In this document: piece by piece, positions 1 through 9,320 of the stretch | How positions within the stretch are numbered: the stretch's first letter is position 1 | How the letters are laid out: each line of letters begins with the position of its first letter | Assembly (NCBI RefSeq): GCF_902167145.1 | Contig: NC_050098.1 | Span: forward strand, 36,264,501-36,328,500 | Length of the DNA: 64,000 bases | Direction of reading: 5' to 3' | Origin: Zea mays | Taxonomy: Eukaryota; Streptophyta; Magnoliopsida; Poales; Poaceae | The notes under the pieces: generated by a model | What the model was told of the DNA's origin: nothing | Databases searched by the model: none | Seen by the model: only the letters and a program-made list of their open reading frames with translations | Position numbers and translations under genes: made by a program

Positions 1-746
1 GACTTGTTCTCAAATGCTATGAATTAAGAACAAGGCAACATGAAAAGTGTTAAATGTTAAATTCCTTCGTCCTTATAAACATTATGTCCCTTCGGATATA
101 ATGGATCTTGGACGAAGGTTACAAAGGAAAAGATCTTCGTAAGATTGATTAATGGTAAAAAAGAACACATATATAAAACACAGGTAATAATATGAGTATT
201 ATCATCAACTTATCTTTATTGTCAAATTCATGAAAACAAATTACAAATGTACCTTCGGATTGATGAAAAGTAAAGGTGTAGACGTGATGTGGAAAAGCGT
301 ATGCCAAGTCAGCGTGAACAGTACAGGAGTACTGTTCATCTATTTATAGGCACGGGACGCAGCCCGTGTAAAATTACATTGATGCCCTTTACATTTGACA
401 ATAACTTTATAGCAATCCTTCGAGGTTTAATTTGACTTTTCATCTTTAAGTCGGTTCCTCTTTTCTGCCGTCATGTCGAAGCTTTTCTGCACGTAGCTTC
501 GTGATCGTCTTATCCTTCGTTGTGGTCGCTTTCCGCCCCAGTCAAGCTTCGTCTTAACCATGCTCTTGTACACCCGCAACCTGACTCCGAAGATGCCTGT
601 TCACATGTTTCACTCGGAAAATATTGTCAAATCATGTTTTTGAGGACCTTCGGAAGCCGAAGGCACCCAACAGCGCTGCTTCTATGTTGATCTTCCGAAG
701 GTGTTTCTTCTTGCAGGACCTTCAGCGATGAAGCTGGCCCCCAACA
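1..746 (-). mobile_element. Partial LTR of an unassigned LTR retrotransposon inserted in Grande-like copy A
   Basis: The stretch interrupts the antisense ORF of Grande-like copy A. The homologous ORF in copy B runs smoothly across this point, while here it breaks after the codons for ICRGV. Read on the minus strand the insert begins TGTTGGGGGCC at base 746, as expected for an LTR, and it continues beyond the left edge of the window. A TATA motif on the minus strand near 342-351 supports minus orientation. The segment is rich in CTTCGGA-type motifs common in maize gypsy LTRs. The family and the target duplication (expected GTAAC) cannot be fixed because the other end is outside the window. A second TGTTGGG-like start near 672 leaves some doubt about the exact edge. 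Confidence 0.6.
342..351 (-). promoter_or_regulatory. Putative TATA box of the left-edge LTR
   Basis: The minus strand reads CCTATAAATAG here. A perfect inverted repeat with arms TGAACAGTAC and GTACTGTTCA, loop AGGA, lies just downstream at about 315-338, near the expected transcription start. Confidence 0.45.
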
Positions 747-934
747 GTAACCCCACGGCAAATCCGCCAAGAACAAAGCTCTTTCGGAGGAAGAATTCCA
801 ACACCAACATGGTGGAGGAGATCCGACTCCGAAACAACAGACATATGGTTACCTGCGAAAGGCAACTGGCTATTGGGGTCAATGGGAGGAATGACCACTG
901 CGGCAAAATTTTGGTTCTTCTGCTTGGGCGCCAT
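747..934 (-). pseudogene. Truncated antisense ORF (putative gypsy-type transposon domain) of copy A
   Basis: From the ATG at 934, about 62 codons are nearly the same as the start of the copy B antisense ORF at 16063, sharing VIPPIDPNSQLPFAGNHMSV and ILPPKELCSWRICRG. The family resembles the plant domain labelled Putative gypsy type transposon (Transposase_28). The frame is cut at base 747 by the LTR that fills 1-746, so no full product is possible from this fragment. The ORF runs opposite to copy A's own gag-pol direction, as in copy B. Confidence 0.75.
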
Positions 935-1134
935 CGCTATCTCGTCGGCGGATTGAAAGAAAGCGAAATTAGAGGGAAGCAGAGTAGCGTTCGAAAGCGA
1001 AAAGGTGAAGTTAGGGCTCGTAACACAGAGGCGTGCAACGACGTGATATAAACGGGGTTCTCCCGGGTCAGGCACTGTTTCTAAAAAGCGCTAAGTCATC
1101 ACTCAGAAAAAGCAAGGCGTCCTGCAGCTACTTC

Positions 1135-1420
1135 TAAAGCGCCGACATGGCTCAGTATAACTCGGCGGCTACCTTTAAAGCGCCGACGTGTCTCGGCTGT
1201 TACCTCTAAAACGTTGACATCACCAAATACCACTCGACTGTTACTTCTAAAACGCCGACGTGATCCAGCATGACTCAGCTGTTACCTCTAAAACGTTGAC
1301 ATCGCCAATCACCACTCGACTGTTACTTCTAAAACGCCGGCGTGGCTCAGCATAACTCGGTTGCTATATCTAAAACGCCGACGTGATGTAGCATAATCTG
1401 GCTGTTACCTCTAAAGACAC
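1135..1420. repeat. 41-bp tandem repeats upstream of the copy A antisense ORF
   Basis: About seven to eight units, mostly 41 bp, start with AAAACGCCGAC or AAAACGTTGAC and end with GTTACTTCT or GTTACCTCT. Unit starts fall near 1208, 1249, 1290, 1331, 1372 and 1413, with two shorter units before. Two alternating unit versions suggest an 82-bp higher-order pattern. The array lies 200-490 bp upstream of the antisense ATG at 934, so a promoter role is possible. Copy B has a shorter array at 15735-15890. Confidence 0.8.
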
Positions 1421-1674
1421 CAGTAGTAACTCAGCCGTTTTCTCTACGTAAATGCAGGCAGAATCAAATACGACTCAGCAATTATCAGTCGTTACTCGGG
1501 TGTTATCTCTAAAAACAATGGTAACGCTGGGCATGAATACAAGCTATCGATTGACTGTAAAGGAGCAATGGGAAAGTGAAAGATATGCACAGAACAAGCC
1601 AAAATTTTCTTCATTATATAAAAGGGAAGTCCTTCCATAAACTCAAAGACCAACTCATTATGAGCCGGCCTTCT

Positions 1675-1795
1675 TCCCCTTTTTCGCTACATTACATTAC
1701 TACATCACTACACTACTTACACTACACTATACTACTAACTAATACTAATACTAATACTAATACTATTTCTACTACTACTTATCTATACTAATATT
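1675..1795. repeat. Simple repeat, CTA/ACTAAT-rich
   Basis: Runs of ACTACATTACATTACT, then ACTAAT and CTACTA units, occupy the sequence just after the stop of the small antisense ORF, so they would be in its 3' untranslated region. Copy B has the equivalent GTAGTA/TAGTAT-rich stretch at 15358-15450. Confidence 0.75.
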
Positions 1796-2229
1796 TAAGC
1801 CAGTGGCGCTTTGCCACTGGCCCTGCCGCTGCCACTGCCGCCCTTGCCGCTGCCGCCCTTGCCGTCGCCCTTGCTGTCGTCGCCGTCGCCTCCATCGCTG
1901 CCATCGTCCTCGTCGCTGTCACCGCCGCTCCCCTCCTCGGACGAGCCGGAGGAGTCCTCCTCGTCCGAGGAGATCTCTGACTCATCCGAGCCTGGAGCGC
2001 TCGATGGCCCGGATGTACATCCACACCTCGGCAGCGATCCCCTGGGAATCGTCCGAGTCATCAGACGACACCGGGGGAGAGGTGTAGACTGGCGACCCCT
2101 CGGACTTGGAGGAGAACTCCTCCTCCGAGTACTCGGAGTCACCAAAGTCCTCTGAGGGCGGCTTTGCTCACGCTTCCTCTTGTCACCAGAGTGGTGCGAC
2201 GAACTCCCGCTCTTCTTGCTCTTGCCCAT
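1795..2229 (-). pseudogene. Small antisense ORF of copy A (gene23-like, acidic Ser/Asp-rich protein)
   Basis: From the ATG at 2229 the frame encodes 144 residues, starting MGKSKKSGSSSHHSGDKRKR and ending in a Gly/Ser/Asp/Lys-rich tail, SGSGRASGKAPLA. The basic start and acidic tail match the copy B ORF at 14917-15353. Between them the open frame is Arg/Pro-rich, whereas another frame over the same bases reads acidic (for example EDFGDSEYSEEEF). This suggests that compensating frameshifts have scrambled the middle. Grande elements are known to carry an oppositely transcribed gene called gene23 downstream of pol. Position and direction fit, but the identity is inferred. A minus-strand TATA motif lies about 85-95 bp upstream of the ATG. 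Confidence 0.6.
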
Positions 2230-2310
2230 GGTTGAGTAGAAGAGAAGAGAAAAGAGGAGAATAAGCAACAAATGGTCGAAAGATGTGTGAAGGCACCAGT
2301 GAAGCAAGCA

Positions 2311-2322
2311 GGCTATTTATAG
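2311..2322 (-). promoter_or_regulatory. TATA box of the small antisense gene, copy A
   Basis: The minus strand reads CTATAAATAGCC. The same box, CTATAAATAG, stands at the homologous place in copy B (14824-14833), so it is conserved between two diverged copies. Confidence 0.6.
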
Positions 2323-2575
2323 AGGCGGGAGGCAACCGCTCATCTCCTACCACGGTCACTAAACAGTCACAAATATTCAATAAGCCATTCAAATCGTCTG
2401 GAAACAAGTCAAGCAGCAGACGCCGTTTCACGCAACACAATACCCATTGGGACTAAAGCCAACTGCTTGGACGATATGATTACATCCCGCGGTCACGTCA
2501 AGTTACTACTCAAGGGGAGTTCGCTAAACGCTCAGCGCACCAAGCCGTCCCTTGGCTACACCCATTGGGGGGGAC

Positions 2576-3208
2576 TGTCGGTGTTTTGGGTCCGACCACG
2601 CACCTGGGGTTACCCCTCGAGGTGCTTTTTGGAGTAGGACGGTGTAATCGACTGTAGCTCAATGGTTCGTGCTAGATGCACGAGAGACAGTAGACAATTT
2701 TGCACAGGTTCGGGCTGCTTTGAGACGCGTAACACCCTACGTCCTGGTGTGGATCTTTTATGGGGTGGGTTACAGAGGAATTCTCTAGTACGAGGGATGC
2801 TAAAAAGCTAAGTGGATGGCTGATGAATGAGATGAAGATGATTTTGATGGGGTGCCCCCCCTAGGCCTTATATACTCGACCGTGGGGCGATACATGCAAA
2901 TATGATAACAATGTGCGCCTAAGCAATAGTGAATCGACTAAACTTATCTTCATATGATCCTACCGACTTATCATCGATTAGTTCTGACGTCTGAGGGTGT
3001 TGTGCGGGAGAATCGGATCGCTGCTGCTGATAGCGCTTGAATTCAGCGAACCGCATGGGCTTGAGTTGATTCGATCTCGTGTTGATCCAATCTGCCGAAA
3101 GTTCCTCCCCTGGCCCATGAAGGGATGGCCTTGCGAAATAATGGGCCTGGGGCCCTTCGCGAGGCCTTTTTGCCTTCTAGTGGACCTGGGGGATATCTGT
3201 CCCCCACA
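2576..3208 (-). repeat. 3' LTR of Grande-like copy B
   Basis: On the minus strand the LTR runs from TGTGGGGGACAG to ACACCGACA. It aligns with 40018-40648 over its whole length. A TATATAAGG promoter motif on the minus strand lies near 2862-2872. The polypurine tract abuts its right side at 3209. Confidence 0.92.
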
Positions 3209-3221
3209 AGCCCCCAATCTT
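3209..3221 (-). promoter_or_regulatory. Polypurine tract of copy B
   Basis: The minus strand reads AAAGATTGGGGGCT directly before the LTR start TGTGGGGG. Copy A has the same sequence at 41462-41475, directly before its 3' LTR. This is the expected plus-strand primer position. Confidence 0.8.
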
Positions 3222-4316
3222 TGTGTTGATTTTAAAATAATCGGCCCAAAGATTCTAGGTCTAGCTTGCGATTTTAAAACATGTCTGTTAAGTCATTGCC
3301 TCTAACTCTGAGTGACTTGGTAAAAACGATCTTCTGTCATCTTCTTTTGACATTATTCAACAGTCTTTTGCTTTAATCTTCAGAAATCGGTGCTCTGTTC
3401 ATGCTTTGGAGATCAACATATTGTTCTCAGGGGTTAAGTATTCATTAGGTGCACCGGAGGTGCAACCAATGGGTGTAGCTTCCGAGCTTTGAGTGGATTA
3501 TTGAAAATAATCCACTCAAAGGTCTTCATCCCATGCTTTTTTAGAAACCATTGTCTCTGACTTGGACTCATGCCTTAGAAATCAGCATTTTGCCATCAGC
3601 CTATGCCTTAGAGATCAGCATTTTGTTTTTGGGGTTTCAGGATTCATTGGGTGCACCGGAGGTGCATCCAATGGGTGTAGCCCCTGAGCTTTGAGTGGAT
3701 TACTAGAAATAATCCGCTCGAAGGTCTTCATCTCATGCTTTAGAAGTCAGCATTTTATCCTCGCCAAATGCTTTAGAATTCAGCATGATATCATCAACTT
3801 TATGCTTTAGAAATCAGCATGCGGTTTTGCCTTTGAGATCAACAATATGGTCTACCCATGTCCTATTGAAATTTATTTGATCTGCGACAGATTGGACATC
3901 CGGTAGATGGCCCTTGGCTGGTCTTCCTTTCGCTTCGTGCTTCAATGCTCCTGTTGATTAGACTTGTACTTCATCAGCTATTTGTGGCTTTCCTCCGATT
4001 TCCATCGATATCTTCTTTTTGTCTTGATACATTCATTGCGTATACTGTATGGATGTGACTGTTTGGGAAAATCTATTGAAAATTCCTGGACGTCCCCCCC
4101 CAATGGGTGTAGGCAAGGGATGGCTTGGTGCGCTGAGCGTTTAGCGAACTGTCCCTGAGTAGTAACTTGACGTGACCGCGGGTGTAATCATATCGTCCAT
4201 GCAGTTGACTTGAGTCCCAATGGGTGTTGTGTTACGTGAAACGGCGTCAGCCGCCTGACTTGTTTCTAGACGATTTGAATTGCTTATTGAATACTTGCGA
4301 CTGTTCAGTGGTCGTG
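3222..4316. other. Noncoding 3' region of copy B with duplicated hairpin modules
   Basis: No convincing ORF is present. Two diverged copies of a module (about 3430-3550 and 3635-3740) each hold GGTGCACCGGAGGTGCA, then CCAATGGGTGTAGC, then a hairpin around GAGTGGATTA. CATGCTTTAGAAATCAGCA-like phrases recur through 3400-3830. The region has a clear homologue in copy A at 40670-41460. The last 217 bases (4100-4316) match 2350-2570 of copy A and lead into the promoter of the small antisense gene, from which they are now separated by the CACTA element. Confidence 0.75.
3488..3520. repeat. Perfect 15-bp hairpin in copy B
   Basis: TTTGAGTGGATTATT and AATAATCCACTCAAA form a perfect stem with loop GAA. 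A weaker copy lies at 3690-3722. Copy A holds the matching pair at 40996-41028 (perfect) and 41134-41166 (one mismatch). Confidence 0.85.
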
Positions 4317-4520
4317 CACTACACGACGGTTGATCTTTAGCGACCCTTATTAGGGACCGACGGTTGGTCACTAAAAGTTATGGACCGACGGTTGGTCGCT
4401 AAATGCTTTTATAACGACGGTCTGTGGGTCGCTAAAAGTCTAGAAATTTATCGACTTACGGTCGGTCGCTATAGAGGTAAGTGTGGGACTGATGGTGGGT
4501 CGCTATAGGGGTACGTGATT
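4317..4520. repeat. CACTA left terminal and subterminal repeats
   Basis: After the 15-bp terminal inverted repeat, four to five direct and inverted copies of a motif like GACGGTTGGTCGCTAAA follow within 200 bp. In En/Spm elements such subterminal arrays are binding sites for the element's regulatory protein; that role is inferred here. Confidence 0.85.
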
Positions 4521-4683
4521 TTTGTGTTTCTTATTTACTCCACTCTAAAGAACCGAAAAAACCGGAAAAAACTGAAATACGGCCTGGCCCACGTGTCAGG
4601 CAGCAGATGAACCCTAAATCCCTAATAGCAATCCAGCACATACCCTTCTGTCCTTCAGTCTTCACGGCTTCAACACATCACCG

Positions 4684-5110
4684 TGGTCCATGACCCGTCT
4701 CCCCCAGCCGCCCAACCCCACCCTCGCTCGCTCGCCCCTAGGCCCCAGCCGCCGGCAGCCGCCCAGCCCCACCCGTCTCCCCCAGCCGCCCAACCCCACC
4801 CGTCTCCCCTAGCCGCCCAACCCCACCCTCGCTGGCTCGCCCCTAGGCCCCAGCCGCCGGCAGCCGCCCAGCCCCAGGCCCCGTCCCCGCGGCCGGCCGC
4901 CTCCAGGCCCCACCGCGGTCCGCGCCTCCACCGGCCGCCGCTCCGCGGCACCGTCCAGCGCGCCCACTGCCGGACTGCCCCAGCCCCAGGCGCCCCGCCG
5001 CCCCCCACCACTCCATCAGGCCACCACCACCAGCCGGCAGGCACCAGGCACCAGGCACCACCGCTACATCGGCTACATCGGATTCAACTCCCACGACACC
5101 GGCTCCCAAA
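4684..5110. repeat. GC-rich leader with short tandem repeats in the CACTA element
   Basis: The stretch is dominated by repeats of CCCCAGCCGCCCAACCCCACCC and related units, including a duplicated longer block (4725-4765 and 4832-4872, with GCCCCTAGGCCCCAGCCGCC). Long frames occur on both strands only because stops are rare in such sequence, and no start codon supports them. In En/Spm a GC-rich untranslated first exon acts as a methylation-sensitive control region. This stretch holds the same position and may do the same. Confidence 0.6.
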
Positions 5111-5497
5111 GACGGCTACATCGGTTTCTTCGTGCAGTGTAAGTGCTCCATATCAATGTCACTTAGCCAGATCTGTATTTTTGACTATTGTTTGCTGCCC
5201 ACACTAGACACGTTGCTTTTTTTGTTTGCTGCCCACACTAGGCACATTATTATTTGGTGCTAAAATTATTATTTGAGGTTGTTGGAATGTTAAATTATTA
5301 TAAATTTCTGTTACTATTGGATTGTGTGAGAGGGTCGATCGATCAGCTAGTAGAAGGGCAGGTTAATGGTACATAAGTGCTGCCCTCATTGCTTTGCTAG
5401 CTCTTGCAGAACGCATCATATACTACAGTCGTGTTAGCCTGAGTTAGTGAAGGTTGTGCAGGCACACCTAGGTATGGATAAATCATACATAAAGATT

Positions 5498-8400
5498 ATG
5501 GATAAATCATGGATCACAAGTGAGGCTAGGTACAAAGCAACTTTTCATAGCAACTCTTATGTTTTTCTATAGTTATATTGATATGTAACATAGGAACTGT
5601 ATGTAGGGAGACAAAGGTTTATAAACAAGGGGTGAATGGTTTTCTAGCTTTTGCATTTAGACATTCAGCAATAGGAAACAAGATACTATGCCCTTGCAAG
5701 AAGTGTGTTAACTCGTTTTGGAGAGAGGCCGGTGAAGTGCGAGAACACTTGATATGTGATGGTTTTCTAAAAGGGTACACAACATGGACCTTATATGGAG
5801 AAGCTTCGTCCTCTTTTGTGAATCATGGTAACAATGATGATGAGTTTAGCGAGCATCCTACAGAAGATGATGCAATATCTGAGTTGTTAAAGGATTTAGC
5901 TTGTGGTTTAGATGATGGAGGTGATATGGAGGATGATGGGTCTTTTGAGGAACCTAATGAAGACACAATAGCCATTCGTAAGCTAGCAGAAGACAATAGT
6001 CAAGAATTATATCCGGGTTGTCAAAACTACTCAAAGCTACGTTTCCTAGTTCGTTTGCTTCACATCAAACTTCTTGGAGGATGGACAGATAGAAGTTTTG
6101 ATTTGTTGGTAGATTTACTTGTTGATGCACTTCCTAAGGGTTCAGCACTTCCTAGAAACTTTCATGAAGCAAAGAAAGTGGTCAAATCTGTAGGAGTCGG
6201 GTACACTACAATTCATGCATGTGAAAATGATTGCATTCTATTTTGGAAGGAGCATAAAAAACTTGATTCATGCTCGGTATGTAGTGTCTCACATTGGAAA
6301 TCAGAAAAGAAGAGTCTAGATGGGAAACGTGAGTACAAAGTTCCTAGGAAGGTGCTTCGTTATTTCCCTATTAAAAAAAGACTCCAAAGATTGTTTGTTT
6401 CTTCTAAATTTGCAAGTCTCACAAGGTGGCATGATGAACAAAGAGTAAAAGATGGTTTGCTTAGGCATCCTGCCGATTCACCCTTGTGGAAAGATATTGA
6501 TCAAAAGTATCCAGAATTTGCTATGGATAGTCGTAATATCCGCCTAGCATTTGCTACAGATGGTTTCAATCCATATAGGACAATGAATGTTAGTTACAGT
6601 ATTTGGCCTGGCATATTGATTCCACTCAACTTTCCACCATCGATGTGCATGAAGGATTCAAATTTTATCTTGTCTGTCTTAATTCCTGGTCGATCTTCTG
6701 CGGGTAGTGATATGGACGTTTATTTTCAGCCCCTTGTCTATGATCTGCTTGATATGTTTGTTAATGGTGTGAAGACCTATGATGCCTCAAAGGGTGAATA
6801 CTTTCAGTTGCGTGCTGCAATAATTTGGACCATCACTGATTTCCCTGGTCTAGGCAGTGTATCCGGATTTGTCACCTCTGGTCAAGCAGCGTGTCCTGAT
6901 TGCCACTCATTGATTTGTTCTCTCAGACTTGGAAATGGTAGCAAGTCTTGCTACATGGGACATCGTAGGTTCTTACATCCAAACCACCCATTTAGGTCTG
7001 ATGTTGATTCATTTGGTGAAAGTGAGTTGAGGCCAGCACCTACTCCTCTTTCAGGAGAGGAAATTTTGGATTGTACAAAAAATTTGAAAACAATTTATGG
7101 CAAGAAGCCATCAGGTAAGCCAATAAGGAATCAGAAACGCAAGGATGGGAAACCATTAGTCTTTTTGAAAAGGAGACCTATTTGGTTCACTCTTCCATAT
7201 TGGAAGGACTTGAAAATTTGATATAATTTTGATGTCATGCACATAGAGAAGAATGTGTGTGAAAATATAATTAATACTTTGTTGGACATTGCTGGAAAAT
7301 CTAAGGATAATCTGAATGCTCGCTTGGATCTTCAAGCTTTAGGTATTAGAAGCGACCTTCATCCTATTGAACTAGAAGCTAATCAATTTTATTTGCCTCC
7401 TGCACCCTACTCAATGAGCTCTGTTGAGAAGAAATTGTTTTGTCAAGTATTAAAAGGGGTCAAGTTTCCTGATGGATATGCCGCTGATATACGACATAAT
7501 GTTCTTGTCAATGAAAAAAAGATAGTTAATCTTAATACTCATGGCAACCACATTCTTCTACAAGATTTACTGCCACTTGCTGTCCGGAGAGTTCTCCCTC
7601 AAGAAGTTAGTGTTGTGCTGATTCGTTTAAGCACGTTCTTTAGAAAATTGTACTCTCCTGTTATTCGAATAAGTGACATGCAAAGGTTAGAATCTGAGAT
7701 AGCTGAAATCTTGAGCCTTTTAGAGATTATTTTCCCTCCATCATTTTTTACCATTAATGTACATTTGATGGTACATCTTCCTACCCAAGCAAGAGTGGCA
7801 GGCCCAATCCATTTTCGAAGCATGTGGCCGGTGGAGAGGTATTTTTCTTTGGTATATTACATAGCAAACAAATAACGATATAATTTTTCAATAATATGAT
7901 GAGTGTCGTTGTTTACATGTATAGGTTTCTAAAAAAATGCAAGGGCTATGTGCGTACAAAAAGTCACCCGGAAGGATCAATTATGGAGGGTTCTTTGTTT
8001 GATGAGGCTCTCACGCTTTGTTCTCGGTATTTACAAGATGAGACCCACTTCAACCATAGAGTTAGAAATCGCTTACCAACACAAATTTGTGTTACAACTC
8101 CATTCTTTCACAAAATTGGTCGAGCAATGGCTGGAAAGTGTGTTGTCAATTTAGATCACAAGACATGGCTTCAAGCACATAGATATGTCCTTTTCAACTA
8201 TTCCAACATAGAACCATATTTAAAGTAAGCTATCTAACTCAGCGAGTATCATGTGATTATTTACTCTTCGTTGGCCATTTCAAAGAAAATTCATGTTGGC
8301 CATTTCAGCAAACATGCTCAATACCTCTCCTCAATTGGTGTTCGAAATCAGCGTGAGACCAACCACATGCAACATAAAACCTTCCATGAGTGGTTCAGGT

Positions 8401-9320
8401 TACATGTAAGTATAAAAGGAGAAGTGAATTTACAATCTCATAAAGTCTTTCACTTTAACAATAGTATTGGTACCACATGTTGAGGAAACATGTGAGGAGG
8501 CCTCAGAAGAGATCAAAATTTTAGCTAAGGGACCAATGATGATTGCACATCAGTATAACAGCTACTCAATAAATGGATTCAACTTCCGTACACAGTCATA
8601 TGATGAGAATAGGTCTGTCCAAAGTAGTGGGGTAGCGTTAGCTGCTGAGACAACTCATTTCGAAAAAGGAAATGATGACAACCATACTATAGGGAAAAAC
8701 ATCTTTTATGGTATCATAAAAGAAATTCTTGAACTCAACTATCACCACAAAGGAAATATTGTGCTTTTCAAGTGTGATTGGGTTGATAACCGTGTAAACA
8801 ACAAATGGGTTCGAACAGATCAATTTGGAATCACTACAGTGAATTTCAAACATTTATTCAATACTGGTGAAAAGATCTCGGATGAACCTTTCATATTAGC
8901 ATCACAGGCAACACAAGTTTACTATGTTGTTGATCCAATTGATACTGAATGGGTAGCTGTTGTTCAGCCAAAACCGCGAGATTTGTATGGAAGTGATGTT
9001 GATTATGGTATCATTGATGATGAAAATTATGTAGTTCCGCCAATCCTTGATCTGCAATCTAATGTATTTGAAAGTCTTATTGTTGGATGTGTCCCATGTG
9101 CTAGAACAGATATAGATGGTGCCATTGTTAGTGGAGTAAAACAAGGAAAAAAATCTAGAAAGTAAGTTTGATGATTCCATGTTTGATGATATTTTTTAAT
9201 ATATGCATGCACTTGTTGTTTGAGTGTAAATAGCTAATCTCATTGTTTGAGTAAGTTTGATGATTCCATGTTTGATGATATTTCAGGAAAAAAAATGGCA
9301 AGCGCAAGAGAAAGCAATAA
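5498..9320 (+). pseudogene. TNP2-type CACTA transposase, six exons, one nonsense codon
   Basis: A consistent model is exons 5498-5529, 5607-7838, 7925-8224, 8309-8405, 8446-9161 and 9287-9320, 1,137 codons including the stop. All introns are GT-AG. The start gives MDKSWITSEA, typical of CACTA transposases. Domains in order: transposase-associated zinc domain with CPCKKC near residues 30-70, Transposase_21 at about 240-480, DUF4218 at about 650-770 (IFPPSFF, HLMVHLP), DUF4216 at about 990-1060, and a basic tail. TGA at 7219-7221 interrupts the frame near residue 548 between DLKI and YNFDVMHIEK, where the family normally has Arg. This fits one CpG transition. The 40-bp intron at 8406-8445 is too short to trust and may instead mark a frameshift. 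The product would cut and join the CACTA ends in the nucleus. As it stands it is probably inactive. Confidence 0.85.
9162..9286 (+). other. Intron with a duplicated 5' splice region
   Basis: The last intron of the transposase gene starts GTAAGTTTGATGATTCCATG, and the same phrase returns at 9251, shortly before the acceptor TTTCAG. A local duplication of about 36 bp has thus created a second potential donor. Confidence 0.7.

Larger units (their letters stand above)
747..2575 (+). mobile_element. Grande-like copy A, left internal segment
   Basis: This is the 3' part of the internal region of a Tat-lineage Ty3/gypsy element in plus orientation. It matches, in reverse complement, 4100-4316 joined to 14793-16260 of copy B: the same antisense ORFs, the same 41-bp repeats and the same CCCAATGGGTG motifs. 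It stops at 2575, where copy B begins, and resumes at 40649. The five bases GGGAC at 2571-2575 are repeated at 40649-40653, which is the target-site duplication of copy B. Copy A therefore predates copy B. Its 5' half lies outside the window. Confidence 0.88.

Noticed and set aside
4670..5207. Proline- or glycine-rich proteins on both strands
   Set aside because: Frames are open only because of GC-rich tandem repeats; there are no suitable start codons and no domain. The block is better read as a noncoding leader.
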